DNA from: Isosphaera pallida ATCC 43644 | Lineage (GTDB): Bacteria; Planctomycetota; Planctomycetia; Isosphaerales; Isosphaeraceae | Direction: 5' to 3' | NCBI RefSeq assembly: GCF_000186345.1 | Contig: NC_014962.1 | Location: 5,174,450-5,238,449, forward strand | DNA: 64,000 nt | Shown: piece by piece, positions 26,396-35,426 of the stretch | Layout of the letters: every line of letters starts with the position of its first letter | Numbering within the stretch: the first letter of the stretch is position 1 | The notes under the pieces: model-generated | Seen by the model: only the letters and a program-made list of their open reading frames with translations | Database searches by the model: none | What the model was told of the DNA's origin: nothing | Program-made: the position numbers and the translations under genes

Positions 26396-27268
26396 TCAGA
26401 CGCCCAGAATTGGTTCGGGGTTGGAGACGACACAATTGCGTCCAGCGACCTTAGCGCGACTCAGACAAAGTTCGGCGGTGGACAGGGCGAACGAGGGGTT
26501 GCACTGGCCAGGCGGGCTGAAGCCCAGGCCGACACTGACGGTGATCCAGAACATGGCCCGTTCGGTGCGGATCAGGCGGCGGGCGGTCATCTCGCGCAAT
26601 CGTTCGGCCCAGGCGTGGGCGACTGGGAAATCGGGGGCGGTGGCGGCGACCGCAAAGGTGTTGCCGTCAATCCGGGCGATCAGGTCGTCATGACGGGTGC
26701 CTGACCGCAACAGACCGGCCAACTCCGCGAGGGTGGCGTCGCCGGCGTCCCGTCCGTACCGCTGGTTAATCGACTCCAGATGGTCGATATCGAGCAACGC
26801 GATCGCCAGACCGAGGTTGGCCTTGCGGTTGGCTTCGGCCTTGCGACCCACCTGATCCAGAAAATAGGCCAGGGTTGGCAGTTCGGTCAGCGGATCGCGG
26901 ATCGAGCGGTCGAAAAGATCTCGGCGGCGCTGCTCTTGGGCCTTGGTGAGCATCAGAAACTGGGTGACGACCAACGTACCGAATCGAATCTTGCTGCCTT
27001 CAGCAAGGGACGTCGGCATTCCTTGCGGCAGCCGTTCGCCGTTTACAAAGGTTCCGTTGACCGAGTTGAGGTCGGTCAACCGTGTTGGTTGGTCGTCCCA
27101 AACTTCAAGCAGAGCATGGCGCCTTGAGACCGTGCGCTCCAAGAGTTGAATTTCGCTTTCCATCGACCGGCCAATCGTGTTGCCGCCCAGCTTGAGCGGG
27201 AGCAACATGCCCGGGATTCCGCCTTCGATGAGCATCAGATAGGGAGCGCGACGGTCGGTACCGGACAT
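26396..27268 (-). CDS. FHA-domain protein with degenerate GGDEF domain
   Basis: I start at the ATG at 27268 because AAGG lies about 9 nt upstream; a GTG at 27307 is also in frame. The 290-residue product has an N-terminal FHA domain (about residues 10-105) with Gly-Arg-Ser at 33-35, Ser-Arg-Arg-His at 48-51 and Asn-Gly-Thr at 71-73, so phosphothreonine binding looks intact. A GGDEF-type domain follows from about 119. Its Asp-Ile-Asp-His and Ser-Ile-Asn elements are present, but the signature loop at 201-205 is Asp-Gly-Asn-Thr-Phe instead of Gly-Gly-Asp/Glu-Glu-Phe. The acidic catalytic residues are gone, so it is unlikely to make cyclic-di-GMP. It probably works as a phosphopeptide-dependent regulator or nucleotide sensor. 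Confidence 0.88.
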   Translation of the reverse strand: MSGTDRRAPYLMLIEGGIPGMLLPLKLGGNTIGRSMESEIQLLERTVSRRHALLEVWDDQPTRLTDLNSVNGTFVNGERLPQGMPTSLAEGSKIRFGTLVVTQFLMLTKAQEQRRRDLFDRSIRDPLTELPTLAYFLDQVGRKAEANRKANLGLAIALLDIDHLESINQRYGRDAGDATLAELAGLLRSGTRHDDLIARIDGNTFAVAATAPDFPVAHAWAERLREMTARRLIRTERAMFWITVSVGLGFSPPGQCNPSFALSTAELCLSRAKVAGRNCVVSNPEPILGV

Positions 27269-27524
27269 ATCCACAACCCTTGCCGCCCCCAACGCCATTG
27301 CGATCACTCATAAGTCGGCGACAGGAACCGCATCCCGTCCCGGCCCGCTTGGAGGCGCCTCGAACCCACAAGCAGAATTGATTGAGGGGTTCCTTATTCT
27401 AGGTCAATTGCCAGGCCAACGGCAATCGCCCAAGCGAATTTTGGGTCTGGAACTCGACGCTGGATCGCTCGGTGGCGGGGGGGAAGCCGGGGTTGGCTCC
27501 AAGGTTGAACGGAACATACCAAGG

Positions 27525-30026
27525 TCAATGGCGGAATAGGAACTCCTTGGAGTTGATCAGCACCCAGCCGAGATCCTCCACGGCGGCCCGGCGGTCCTGG
27601 GCTTCGACCAGGTGTCGCGTGGCGGTGGCGAGCTCGTAGTCGCTGGGGGGGCGGCTAAGAGCGATTCGATAGAGCTGCTCGACGATCGCCTCGGCGGAGA
27701 GGTCCGACTCGGCCAGGCGGGCCATACGTCCCGCGTCGTCCCGCAGCTTGGCGTGGACCGTTTCCCCACCAATGAGTTGCAGGGCTTGGGACAGATTGGA
27801 GTCGCTCTCGCGCTCGCATTCGCAAGCCAGTTCCCGCGCGGGTTTCCCGAAGGTTTTGAGGAAGGGGTCGTCCAATCCTTCCTCGGCCAGTTGGACCGCG
27901 CGGGTGCCGGGTGGTTGGTTGGGGAACACGGTCGGCGAGTCGGTTAGGGTCGAGATCGCGTCCAGCAACACTTCCGCGGGGAGGAGCTTGCGCACGGCCT
28001 TGGAGAAATAAAGGTCATCCCCGGCGTTGAGTTCGGTCGCCTCGGCGCTGAGGCGGTAGGTTCGGCTGGAGGCAATGGTCCTGACCAGGTGCTTGAGCGA
28101 GAAGTGGGACTGGATGAACGAGGCCTCTAGGTCGTCGAGCAGTTGATCGTTGACCGGCGGGTTGGAGTCGCGGAAGTCGTCCACCGGCTCGACGATCCCC
28201 CGGCCCATGACGTGGTACCAGACCCGGTTGACCATCATCCGGGCGAAGAACGGGTTGTCCTCACGGGTTAGCCAGGCGGCCAGACGGGCGCGACGGTCGG
28301 ACGGCTGGTCCCCCCCGTCGGCCAAAACCGGGCCGCCCAGCGCTTTGGGCGGCATGACCCGTCCCGTGCGGGGTTGGATCACTTCGCCGCCGTCCTGGGC
28401 GAAAATGACCTCATCGCCGCCCAGACCGCCCGGCTTGCGACCAATCCGCGCGAAGAAAGCGGCGAAGCCGTAGTAGTCGTCTTGGGTCCAACGTTCAAAT
28501 GGATGATTATGACACTTGGCACATTGGATCCGCACGCCGAGCCAAAGCTGGGCGGTGGTTTCCACCGCCGCCTCCACGTCGCGGCTGACTCGATAATAGT
28601 TGGCCGCTGGGTTGGCGAAGGTCGAACCCGAGGCGGTCACCAACTCGGCCGCCACCTGGTTCATCGGTGTGTCGGCGGCCACCCGATCGCGCAGCCAGCG
28701 GGCCAACGCCCGCGCCCCTTTGGGCTGGAGCAGACGACTGTTGGCCCTCAGCACGTCGGCCAGCTTGAGTCCCCAGAAGTCAGCGAATTCAGGGCGCTCG
28801 ACAAACCGGTCGACCAAACGGGCGTGGCGATCGGGCCGGGGGTCGTTCTCGAACTCGGCCACTTCTTCGGGGGTGGGCAGCCGTCCTAGCAGATCGAGAG
28901 CCAAACGTCGAACAAAGACATGGTCCTCGGCCTCGGGCGAGGGGGGAATGCGCATCCGGTTGAGTTTGGCGAACACCGCGCGGTCGACCAGCGAGTCGTT
29001 CGGCACCGGAGTGGGGGTGAATCCGGGAACCTCGACGAGATGGGTCAAGCGGGCGATCGCCACCAGGTCGAGATAATGGGCGATGACCGCCGCCTCGCCC
29101 CGGTTGCGGAACCGCGCTTGGCCATCGGCGGAGACCTCGGCCAGGTCGGGCCGCGAAACGTCGAAATAGCACAGATCGGTCACGTCGCGGATCGTGCCGT
29201 CGGGGAAGACCGCCTCGACCGCCAGACGTTGCGCGACGTTCGGGGCGTGTAGGGTTCGCTCGCCGGGGGTGATCCGCAGCGCGACCGGCTTGACCGCTTC
29301 GGGGTCATCGGGCATCCCCTGAGCGATCCAACGGCTTAGCAGACGATGGGCCAATCCGTCGCGTTGGAGCCGCACGCCACCGTCGTGGGGCACGTCACCC
29401 AGCGGCTTGGTGAGGATGAGCGAGGTTTCGGGAGCGAACGGGTTGACTCGCCTCATCCCGGCCTCACGGGTCAACACGACGTGGTCCTCCGCCGGCAGAT
29501 AGCCCCGCAGACTCAGACGAAATCCCCCCTTGCCGGTCGGCGTGCCGTGACAGGCCCCCATGTTGCAATTGGCCTGGCTCAAGGTGGGGATCACCTCCAG
29601 ACGGAAGCTCACCGGCACGTCACGCGGGTGGGAGTGCGTGCCGGGGGAGGCCACCCCAACGACCTCAACGGTCGCCCGCCGTTCGACCCCGCCCCAACGC
29701 GCCGTCACTTCAGTGGAGCCGTCGGCCACGGGCGTCACCCGCCCCCAGGCGTTGACCGCTGCGATGGAGGGATCGGCCACGCTCCAAACCGCCTCGTCGG
29801 TTCGATCCGCCATCGCCCCGTCGGGCAAACGCTCCGTCAGCAGGAACCGCGCTGAGGACCGCGGACCCACTAACCGCGCTACTCCCGACGACCCCGCCCA
29901 TAACTCCAACTCCGGTGCGCCGGGGCTCGGGGAAGCCGTAGCGCATCTCGGCGACCATCCAAACGCCAACGCGAGACCCAACACCAAACCCAGAATGATT
30001 CCGCGTCGTGCCGTCGTTGTGGCCAT
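27525..30026 (-). CDS. DUF1549/DUF1553 protein with bacterial Ig-like domain
   Basis: The 833-residue exported protein begins with a signal peptide (hydrophobic to about residue 22). A bacterial Ig-like (Big_2) region follows at about 45-125. Next come a Cys-x4-Cys-His segment (Cys-Asn-Met-Gly-Ala-Cys-His) near 155, DUF1549 at about 345-545 with Cys-Ala-Lys-Cys-His-Asn-His-Pro-Phe near 500, and DUF1553 from about 582 to the end. Such proteins are greatly expanded in planctomycetes and resemble haem or redox proteins, but the biochemical role is unknown. The usual DUF1501 partner gene is not present next to it. The ATG has GGGAG 9 nt upstream. Confidence 0.9.
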   Translation of the reverse strand: MATTTARRGIILGLVLGLALAFGWSPRCATASPSPGAPELELWAGSSGVARLVGPRSSARFLLTERLPDGAMADRTDEAVWSVADPSIAAVNAWGRVTPVADGSTEVTARWGGVERRATVEVVGVASPGTHSHPRDVPVSFRLEVIPTLSQANCNMGACHGTPTGKGGFRLSLRGYLPAEDHVVLTREAGMRRVNPFAPETSLILTKPLGDVPHDGGVRLQRDGLAHRLLSRWIAQGMPDDPEAVKPVALRITPGERTLHAPNVAQRLAVEAVFPDGTIRDVTDLCYFDVSRPDLAEVSADGQARFRNRGEAAVIAHYLDLVAIARLTHLVEVPGFTPTPVPNDSLVDRAVFAKLNRMRIPPSPEAEDHVFVRRLALDLLGRLPTPEEVAEFENDPRPDRHARLVDRFVERPEFADFWGLKLADVLRANSRLLQPKGARALARWLRDRVAADTPMNQVAAELVTASGSTFANPAANYYRVSRDVEAAVETTAQLWLGVRIQCAKCHNHPFERWTQDDYYGFAAFFARIGRKPGGLGGDEVIFAQDGGEVIQPRTGRVMPPKALGGPVLADGGDQPSDRRARLAAWLTREDNPFFARMMVNRVWYHVMGRGIVEPVDDFRDSNPPVNDQLLDDLEASFIQSHFSLKHLVRTIASSRTYRLSAEATELNAGDDLYFSKAVRKLLPAEVLLDAISTLTDSPTVFPNQPPGTRAVQLAEEGLDDPFLKTFGKPARELACECERESDSNLSQALQLIGGETVHAKLRDDAGRMARLAESDLSAEAIVEQLYRIALSRPPSDYELATATRHLVEAQDRRAAVEDLGWVLINSKEFLFRH

Positions 30027-30105
30027 GCTTGGGGACTCCCACCGGGATCAGTTACTTTCGATGGGTCATTTTCAATCGTCATCAAACAATTTTCAAGCCC
30101 ATGTC

Positions 30106-30167
30106 AAAAAGAAGCCACCCGCGGCGATTGGGACGGCGTGGGGGGCGTCCGCGAATCGCCGGGGTGG
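30106..30167 (-). terminator. Rho-independent terminator of the peroxiredoxin gene
   Basis: On the minus strand, CCACCCCGGCGATT pairs with AATCGCCGCGGGTGG over about 14 bp with a one-base bulge. A smaller inner stem GGACG/CGTCC is present, and TTCTTTTT follows at once. It lies about 40 nt after the peroxiredoxin stop and insulates it from the DUF1549/DUF1553 gene. Confidence 0.75.
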
Positions 30168-30204
30168 TCGAGGGGGAAAAAAGGGTTTAGAACGGTGGGT
30201 GGGG

Positions 30205-30783
30205 TCAGTCGGTCAAACCAAGCTCCTTGACCTTTTTGATGACATCCTCACCCGCGGCGCGGGTGTTCACTTGCTTGTCGATCGCTCGAATGATCCCCTT
30301 TTTATCAATGTAGAAGGTCCAACGTTGGGCGAAGGGACGATCGCCCAGGACCCCGTAAGCCCGGGCGGTTTGCTTGGTGGGGTCGCACAGAATGGGATAG
30401 TCTAGGTCGAGCGAGGCGGCGAAATCAGCGTTGGTTTTTTGTTCGTCCACGCTGGCGGTGAAGTAGGCCACCCCCAGACTCTTCAGACCCGCGCTAGATT
30501 CGCGGAACGACTTGCATTCGGCCGTGCAACCACTGGTGAAGGCGCGGGGGAACCAGGCGATCACCACCGCTTGCTTGCCCTTGAAGTCAGAAAGCTTGTA
30601 GGTCTTGCCGTCGGAGGCTTGCAGTTCAAAATCGGGAGCCGGATCGCCAACTTGGGGGCCTTCGTCGTCTGGGCGAAGCGAGGTCGCGGTGTTGCCTCGA
30701 AGGGGCGCGGCGGTTCCGACCGTCAGACCCAAACTGACCAGACCCAGGCTCAGCATTCGGACCCAGGTTGCGAAACGTGGCAT
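30205..30783 (-). CDS. Exported peroxiredoxin (AhpC/TSA, Bcp/PrxQ-like)
   Basis: The 192-residue protein has an N-terminal hydrophobic signal (about residues 9-25) and a thioredoxin-fold peroxiredoxin domain from about 45. The active-site motif Pro79-x-x-x-Thr83-x-x-Cys86 is intact, so Cys86 is the peroxidatic cysteine. Cys90 could resolve it, though Bcp/PrxQ proteins usually have the second cysteine five positions on. Expected role: thiol-dependent reduction of peroxides outside the cytoplasm. AAGGAG lies 10 nt before the ATG. A strong terminator follows. The gene is divergent from the large membrane-TPR gene. Confidence 0.88.
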   Translation of the reverse strand: MPRFATWVRMLSLGLVSLGLTVGTAAPLRGNTATSLRPDDEGPQVGDPAPDFELQASDGKTYKLSDFKGKQAVVIAWFPRAFTSGCTAECKSFRESSAGLKSLGVAYFTASVDEQKTNADFAASLDLDYPILCDPTKQTARAYGVLGDRPFAQRWTFYIDKKGIIRAIDKQVNTRAAGEDVIKKVKELGLTD

Positions 30784-31163
30784 GGTGGCGGACTCCTTGG
30801 AAAGGGGGGAAACTCAACCACGCGGGGGATGGCCTGAATCGCCGCGACGAACCTCGGCGCGCGACACACATGGACGCCCTCATCGAAGGTCGGACTCCCC
30901 CTGGCGCGTCCGACAAGATCCGCTTGGGCTACAATGGCAAGCGAGGGCGAGTTCCTCGAACGGCCCCACGGCCGATTCCTCCTCCCGCGTTCCTTCAGGC
31001 TACCCGTGACGCTTGCGTCGGATCAATTGGTGAACGCAGACTTGGGACACTAAACCGAGTGAGGCGAGGCAACCTGGCCACCTCTAACCCGATCCCGGCC
31101 AGGAATGGCCGACACACACTTGACGACCCAACCGACCGACCCGACCGGCGGAGACCAGGCGGC
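30784..31163. other. Divergent intergenic region
   Basis: These 380 nt separate the peroxiredoxin gene from the membrane-TPR gene. The plus-strand frame is open back to 30768, but the upstream part is low-complexity and overlaps the start of the other gene, so I treat it as non-coding leader. No clear operator seen. Confidence 0.4.
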
Positions 31164-34061
31164 ATGAGTGGTGGTTCCCCTCCGACTTCAATGACCTCCG
31201 CGACCTCGATCGACTCACCCCGCCGCTTCCGTCCCGCCGGTCATGCCAAGACCGCCGTCGGGAACGGCGCGTCCTGGGCGATCCAGGGTGTCGAGGTGGC
31301 CCTAGTGGCGGCCTTCCTCGCTCTGACCTTCCTTTACGGCTGCTTCCCGGTCAAAGACACCGACCTCTGGTGGCACCTCCGCACTGGCGACCTGATCCGA
31401 GCCGAATGGGTGATTCCGACAACTGATTGGTACACCTACAACGCCGAGGGAGCCGAGTGGATCGACCTTCACTGGGGGTTTCAGATCTTGATTTCGCTGG
31501 GCTGGGAAGTCGGTGGCATCGTCGGTCTGAACTTGGCCAAGTGTCTGGTCACGGTAGGGGCGGTCTGGCTCCTGATCGCGGCGCGGCGTCCTGAGTGGCC
31601 GCGCTGGGTCATGCTGACGGCCTGGTTGCCGGCGCTGTACATGCTGAGCGGGCGGATGTACGTCCGCCCCGAAACGCTGACTCTGCTCTGGTTGGCGGCC
31701 TATCTCGCAGTGCTGTTCCGCTGGCGCGATCAACCGCGGTTGATGTGGGTGCTGCCGATCGTTCAAGTGGCCTGGACCAACACTCAAGGTCTCTTTGCCC
31801 TGGGGCCGTTTCTGCTAGCCGTCGCCCTAATGGACGCGGCCCTCAGTCCAGGGGCGTTCGCCGCCCACCGCCGCCGCTGGTGGCGCGACGCCTTGATCGT
31901 CACCGGCCTAGTGGCCCTAGCCTGCTTCGTGAACCCCTATGGTTGGAAGGGAGCGCTGTTCCCTTTGCAACTGCTCACCACCATGAATGATCCTGTGTTT
32001 GGCCGCCATATCGCCGAGCTCAGTTCCATCCCCAAACTCATCAACGACGCCGGCCAAGGGCCGTATCCTCTTTCGGGCGACCCCGTGGCCATCGCGGGCT
32101 TTCTGATCGACCGCTACCCCAACCTTCCCTTCACCCTGCAAGTTCAGATTGTCACCATTCTGCTGGGAGCCGCCAGCTTCGCGCTGCTCTGGTGGCAAAC
32201 CCTAACGCGTCGTCTGAGGGCGTGGGGTCGGCGCGACGCGGCCAAGCTCAAGGACAAAAACCGCAAGGCGGACTCCCGCGCCAAGGCCGCCGTTGGGGCG
32301 ACGGGACGTTGGGAGAGTCTGGGGATTCAGCCGTTGCGATTGATTCTTTTTGTGGCCTTCACCTATCTCAGTTGGAAGGCGACCCGCAACAGCCACCAAT
32401 TCGCGGCGGTGGTCGGGACCGTGACCGCTTGGAACCTTGGTCAATGGGCCGGAACACTGCTGGCCGAGCGCCCGGGCTGGCGCGACTCGCTCACCCCCCG
32501 CTTCGTCGCGCTGGGGGCGATTCTGGCCTGTCTGGGTCTGCTGGTTTCCGGCACGATTTACCGCTGGGCCGGCGAGGGCCGCACCCTCGGGTTGGGCGAA
32601 GAGCCAATGTGGTACCCCCACGAGGCGGTCGCCTTCGCTGGGGCCCAGGGGATGCCCGAACGTTTTTTAAGTTTCCATGAAGGCCACTCCGCCCTATACG
32701 CTTATCTCCACGGTCCGCAACGCAAAGTCGATTGCGACGCCCGCTTGGAAGTCATGGGGCCAGAACGCTACAGCCGCTATGTCACCCTCAAGGATTGGAT
32801 CACCGAGGAGGCCCCCCGCTGGCGTGCCGAACTCGAAGCCCGGAGACGCCCTGCTATCTTGACTGACCACGCCATGAACGCCGCCACCGGCGCGGTGCTG
32901 ATGACTGACTCCGATTGGCGTTGCGTCTGGTTTGACCCAATTGCGGCGGTCTTCCTGCATCGCCGCGACCTGCCACGCGCTGGGGTCGCCCCGGTGGATT
33001 TCGCTGCACGGGTGTTCGACCCGTCCGGCCCGCATGAACCGACTACCGACCCGGCTCGGCTTGCCCTGGCGATTGGTCTGCGGAACTACGCTGGATTCTG
33101 CAAACGTCCCGGACGACTCGACTGGGCACGCCCCATGACCGTCTGGGGTTCGCGGATCAGCCGGGCCCTACTCGATCTGGACCCCACCCGGATCGACGCC
33201 TGGAAACTCCTAGCTCAGTTCGAGCAACTCCGCGACGAATCGACCGCCAACCTGGTTGGATCCAGCCGATCCCAAGCACCGCGACGCCCCGACCGCCCAC
33301 TCGATCCGATCGACGATGGGCATTCCCTGCGGGCGGCTTACGCCCTCCGACGCGCCTTGGAGATCGCCCCCAACGATTTCCTCTCGCTAGCGCTTCTAGC
33401 CAAGCTCTACCAGGATGGAGGGCTTTGGGACGCGGAACGCAATGTGATTGAGCGTTTGAGCCGTCTGACGGCGATCAATCCACTTCAGACCCGTGAGATT
33501 GAATCCGCTCGTGCTCGTCTAAGCGAACTCAATCGCCTCATTCCCAACCAAACGCCGCCACGCTGGGAGAACCGCGACGACCTGGAACGAAGCTTGGAAC
33601 GTCTGTTGGCCTCGGGCCGCGCCCAAACAGCCGCCGAATGGTTGACCCAATCGGCCCCTGATCTGACCACCTCCTGGGAACGCGCCGATCTGACCGCCCG
33701 CCTGTGGTGCCGCCTGGGCAATCCCGACCAGGCCGCTCGCATCTGGAACGCCGCGCCCGATTCCACCCCGCCGGGTCTCAAAGCCCGCCGCCTGGCGATG
33801 GCGGCGTTTGCCCGATTCGATCTCGACATGACCCAAGCCTACCTGAACGACGCGCGCGCGAGCCGACCCGATGATTTCGAAACCTGGTGGTTGGCCGCGC
33901 TGGTGGCGCTCGATCGCGCCGACGGCCCCACCGCTCTGAACGCCTTAACCCACGCCCGCGACCTGCTGCCCGCTGATCCCCGCCAGCGTGAACGAACCGC
34001 CTTCCCCCTGGAGGCAATGCTCTCCTGGGTGGCCAAGGCAGTTCAATCTGTGCACAAGTGA
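31164..34061 (+). CDS. Large polytopic membrane protein with C-terminal TPR region
   Basis: I choose the ATG at 31164, preceded by a purine-rich GGAGACCAGG; earlier in-frame starts reach into the divergent gene. The 965-residue product has a hydrophilic N-tail of about 45 residues, then about ten membrane helices to about residue 480. The first extracytoplasmic loop contains Asp-Thr-Asp-Leu-Trp-Trp-His-Leu-Arg-Thr-Gly, reminiscent of the aspartate-bearing loop of GT-C glycosyltransferases. From about 640 the chain is helical and TPR-like. A glycosyltransferase-like or oligosaccharide-handling role is inference; no sugar-binding motif is confirmed. The gene has no same-strand neighbour nearby. 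Confidence 0.75.
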   Translation: MSGGSPPTSMTSATSIDSPRRFRPAGHAKTAVGNGASWAIQGVEVALVAAFLALTFLYGCFPVKDTDLWWHLRTGDLIRAEWVIPTTDWYTYNAEGAEWIDLHWGFQILISLGWEVGGIVGLNLAKCLVTVGAVWLLIAARRPEWPRWVMLTAWLPALYMLSGRMYVRPETLTLLWLAAYLAVLFRWRDQPRLMWVLPIVQVAWTNTQGLFALGPFLLAVALMDAALSPGAFAAHRRRWWRDALIVTGLVALACFVNPYGWKGALFPLQLLTTMNDPVFGRHIAELSSIPKLINDAGQGPYPLSGDPVAIAGFLIDRYPNLPFTLQVQIVTILLGAASFALLWWQTLTRRLRAWGRRDAAKLKDKNRKADSRAKAAVGATGRWESLGIQPLRLILFVAFTYLSWKATRNSHQFAAVVGTVTAWNLGQWAGTLLAERPGWRDSLTPRFVALGAILACLGLLVSGTIYRWAGEGRTLGLGEEPMWYPHEAVAFAGAQGMPERFLSFHEGHSALYAYLHGPQRKVDCDARLEVMGPERYSRYVTLKDWITEEAPRWRAELEARRRPAILTDHAMNAATGAVLMTDSDWRCVWFDPIAAVFLHRRDLPRAGVAPVDFAARVFDPSGPHEPTTDPARLALAIGLRNYAGFCKRPGRLDWARPMTVWGSRISRALLDLDPTRIDAWKLLAQFEQLRDESTANLVGSSRSQAPRRPDRPLDPIDDGHSLRAAYALRRALEIAPNDFLSLALLAKLYQDGGLWDAERNVIERLSRLTAINPLQTREIESARARLSELNRLIPNQTPPRWENRDDLERSLERLLASGRAQTAAEWLTQSAPDLTTSWERADLTARLWCRLGNPDQAARIWNAAPDSTPPGLKARRLAMAAFARFDLDMTQAYLNDARASRPDDFETWWLAALVALDRADGPTALNALTHARDLLPADPRQRERTAFPLEAMLSWVAKAVQSVHK

Positions 34062-34120
34062 TTCGATATCATTGCGTTTGGCAAGGCGTTCCCCGATCTT
34101 CCGACTCCGACGTTCAAGGG

Positions 34121-34155
34121 ACCGTCGCCCGCGCTTGAAGACGCGGCGCGACGGT
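34121..34155 (+). terminator. Hairpin downstream of membrane-TPR gene
   Basis: ACCGTCGC pairs with GCGACGGT (8 bp, perfect) with extra GC pairing inside the loop, 60 nt after the stop. Only a short TCTTC follows, so termination is plausible but not certain. Confidence 0.4.
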
Positions 34156-34246
34156 TCTTCGGCGAGTTAGCCGGAGGGATCGGGATTCCGAATCCATTCC
34201 ATCCACCAATCAAGACGTCAAGACGACGCGGTTGGTCGAGGTGTAT

Positions 34247-34290
34247 CTATCGGGTGGCTGGGCGCTGGCTATCGGGTGGCTGGGCGCTGG
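34247..34290. repeat. Perfect 22-bp tandem duplication
   Basis: A 22-bp unit starting CTATCGGGTGGCTGG occurs twice head to tail (34247-34268 and 34269-34290), between the membrane-TPR gene and the convergent lexA gene. The two copies are identical, so the duplication is recent. Confidence 0.9.
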
Positions 34291-34313
34291 TCGTCGCTCG
34301 CCGGCCGGCTAGC

Positions 34314-34919
34314 TCAATACTTGCGGATCACGCCGACCAACACGCCGAGAATCTCGACGTGGTCGCGGTAGATCGGTTTGTAGTTTTTGTTGGCCGGTTC
34401 GAGCCGGTAGCGATTTTTTTCTTTGAAGAACCGTTTGAGAGTAACTTCGTTGTCCCCGTCGGCGACGGCGACGATCTGGCCGTCGCGGGCGACCTTTTGT
34501 TGCTTGATGATCACGTAGTCACCGTCGGCGATATGCTCCTCGATCATGGAGTCGCCGCTGACCTGGAGCGCGAATTTGTCGCCGGCAAGCTGCCAGTCCT
34601 GAACGGCCAGGAATTCCTCCTGTTCGACCGCTTCGATTGGCTGACCGGCGGCGATCCGGCCCCGCAATGGGATGCCGACTGGCTCTGGGGTGGTTGGGTC
34701 GTCTAGCAACTGAATCGCCCGCGCCATGTTGGTTTCGCGGTGAATCAGACCTTTCTTCTGAAGCGCTTTGAGGTGACACATCACCCCGTTGGGACTTTTG
34801 ATGTCGAACTGCTGACCAATCTCGCGGACGGTCGGGCCGTAGCCGCGCCGCTGAATCTTGTCGCGGATGAACTCGTAAATCTCACGCTGACGGGGCGTCA
34901 GCAACTCCAAGTCGGCCAT
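34314..34919 (-). CDS. lexA: LexA repressor (SOS response)
   Basis: I start at the ATG at 34919, with AAAGGA about 10 nt upstream; a longer frame to 35000 adds residues unlike LexA. The 201-residue length is typical. The N-terminal winged helix-turn-helix begins Leu-Thr-Pro-Arg-Gln-Arg-Glu-Ile-Tyr, and the recognition region is near residues 31-55. The self-cleavage site is Ala91-Gly92, and the catalytic dyad is Ser124 (Ser-Gly-Asp-Ser-Met) and Lys162. Cleavage when RecA is active should release SOS genes. The gene stands alone, divergent from the PIG-L gene. Confidence 0.97.
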   Translation of the reverse strand: MADLELLTPRQREIYEFIRDKIQRRGYGPTVREIGQQFDIKSPNGVMCHLKALQKKGLIHRETNMARAIQLLDDPTTPEPVGIPLRGRIAAGQPIEAVEQEEFLAVQDWQLAGDKFALQVSGDSMIEEHIADGDYVIIKQQKVARDGQIVAVADGDNEVTLKRFFKEKNRYRLEPANKNYKPIYRDHVEILGVLVGVIRKY

Positions 34920-35426
34920 ACGTTGGGATCCTTTCGGCAATAAGGCGGGTGAACCGGGTGGAATCGAACCAACAAGAAACCGCCCCGCCCAAGGGGACAC
35001 GTTCCCGGATCGCTTTTCCCCACAACCCGTTGGAGATCGCCAGGTCGCGTCCCCAACGGAAGGTCTCGGGAATCAACTGATCCTTCATCGAAGCCACGGA
35101 CGACCTCGCCGCGCGACCACTTGCCACGCGGATCCACCACCAAACAGAAGAGGCCGCCGGAATCGAGCCCGTCGGTTGGTTCCTTGAGAAAACCATGATC
35201 CACCCAGGCGAACTCCCTCCTTGTCCCGTCTTGGTTGAAGGAAGTCCACCGAACGTGCGATCACCAACTGGCTCTATGACCGCTAATGTACACTGGTGGC
35301 CTAGCGCACGGTAGAACAATCCCCGAAAATTTTCCACTTTTTTTTCTCAAGTCTGGACAAGCACGCGGTCGTGCGGTTTGTTCCGAGATGATTCCCGCTG
35401 GTTTTCCTTTCCTGGAATCCTCGCCG
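34920..35426. other. Divergent region between lexA and PIG-L gene
   Basis: This 507-nt region should contain both promoters and any LexA autoregulatory box. I looked for GAACnnnnGTTC-type boxes and found only a one-mismatch candidate, GAACGTGCGATC near 35255, which is too weak to call. A tRNA T-loop look-alike on the minus strand near 34960 lacks the rest of a tRNA. Confidence 0.4.

Noticed and set aside
34240-34300. The 22-bp tandem repeat as a CRISPR or attachment site
   Set aside because: Only two adjacent copies with no spacers, no cas or integrase genes nearby.
34940-34975. T-loop-like GGTTCGATTCC on the minus strand upstream of lexA
   Set aside because: No matching acceptor stem or D-arm upstream, so not a tRNA.
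35250-35270. LexA-box candidate GAACGTGCGATC upstream of lexA
   Set aside because: It has a mismatch to the GAACnnnnGTTC form, and the site used by planctomycete LexA is not known to me, so it is too weak to call.
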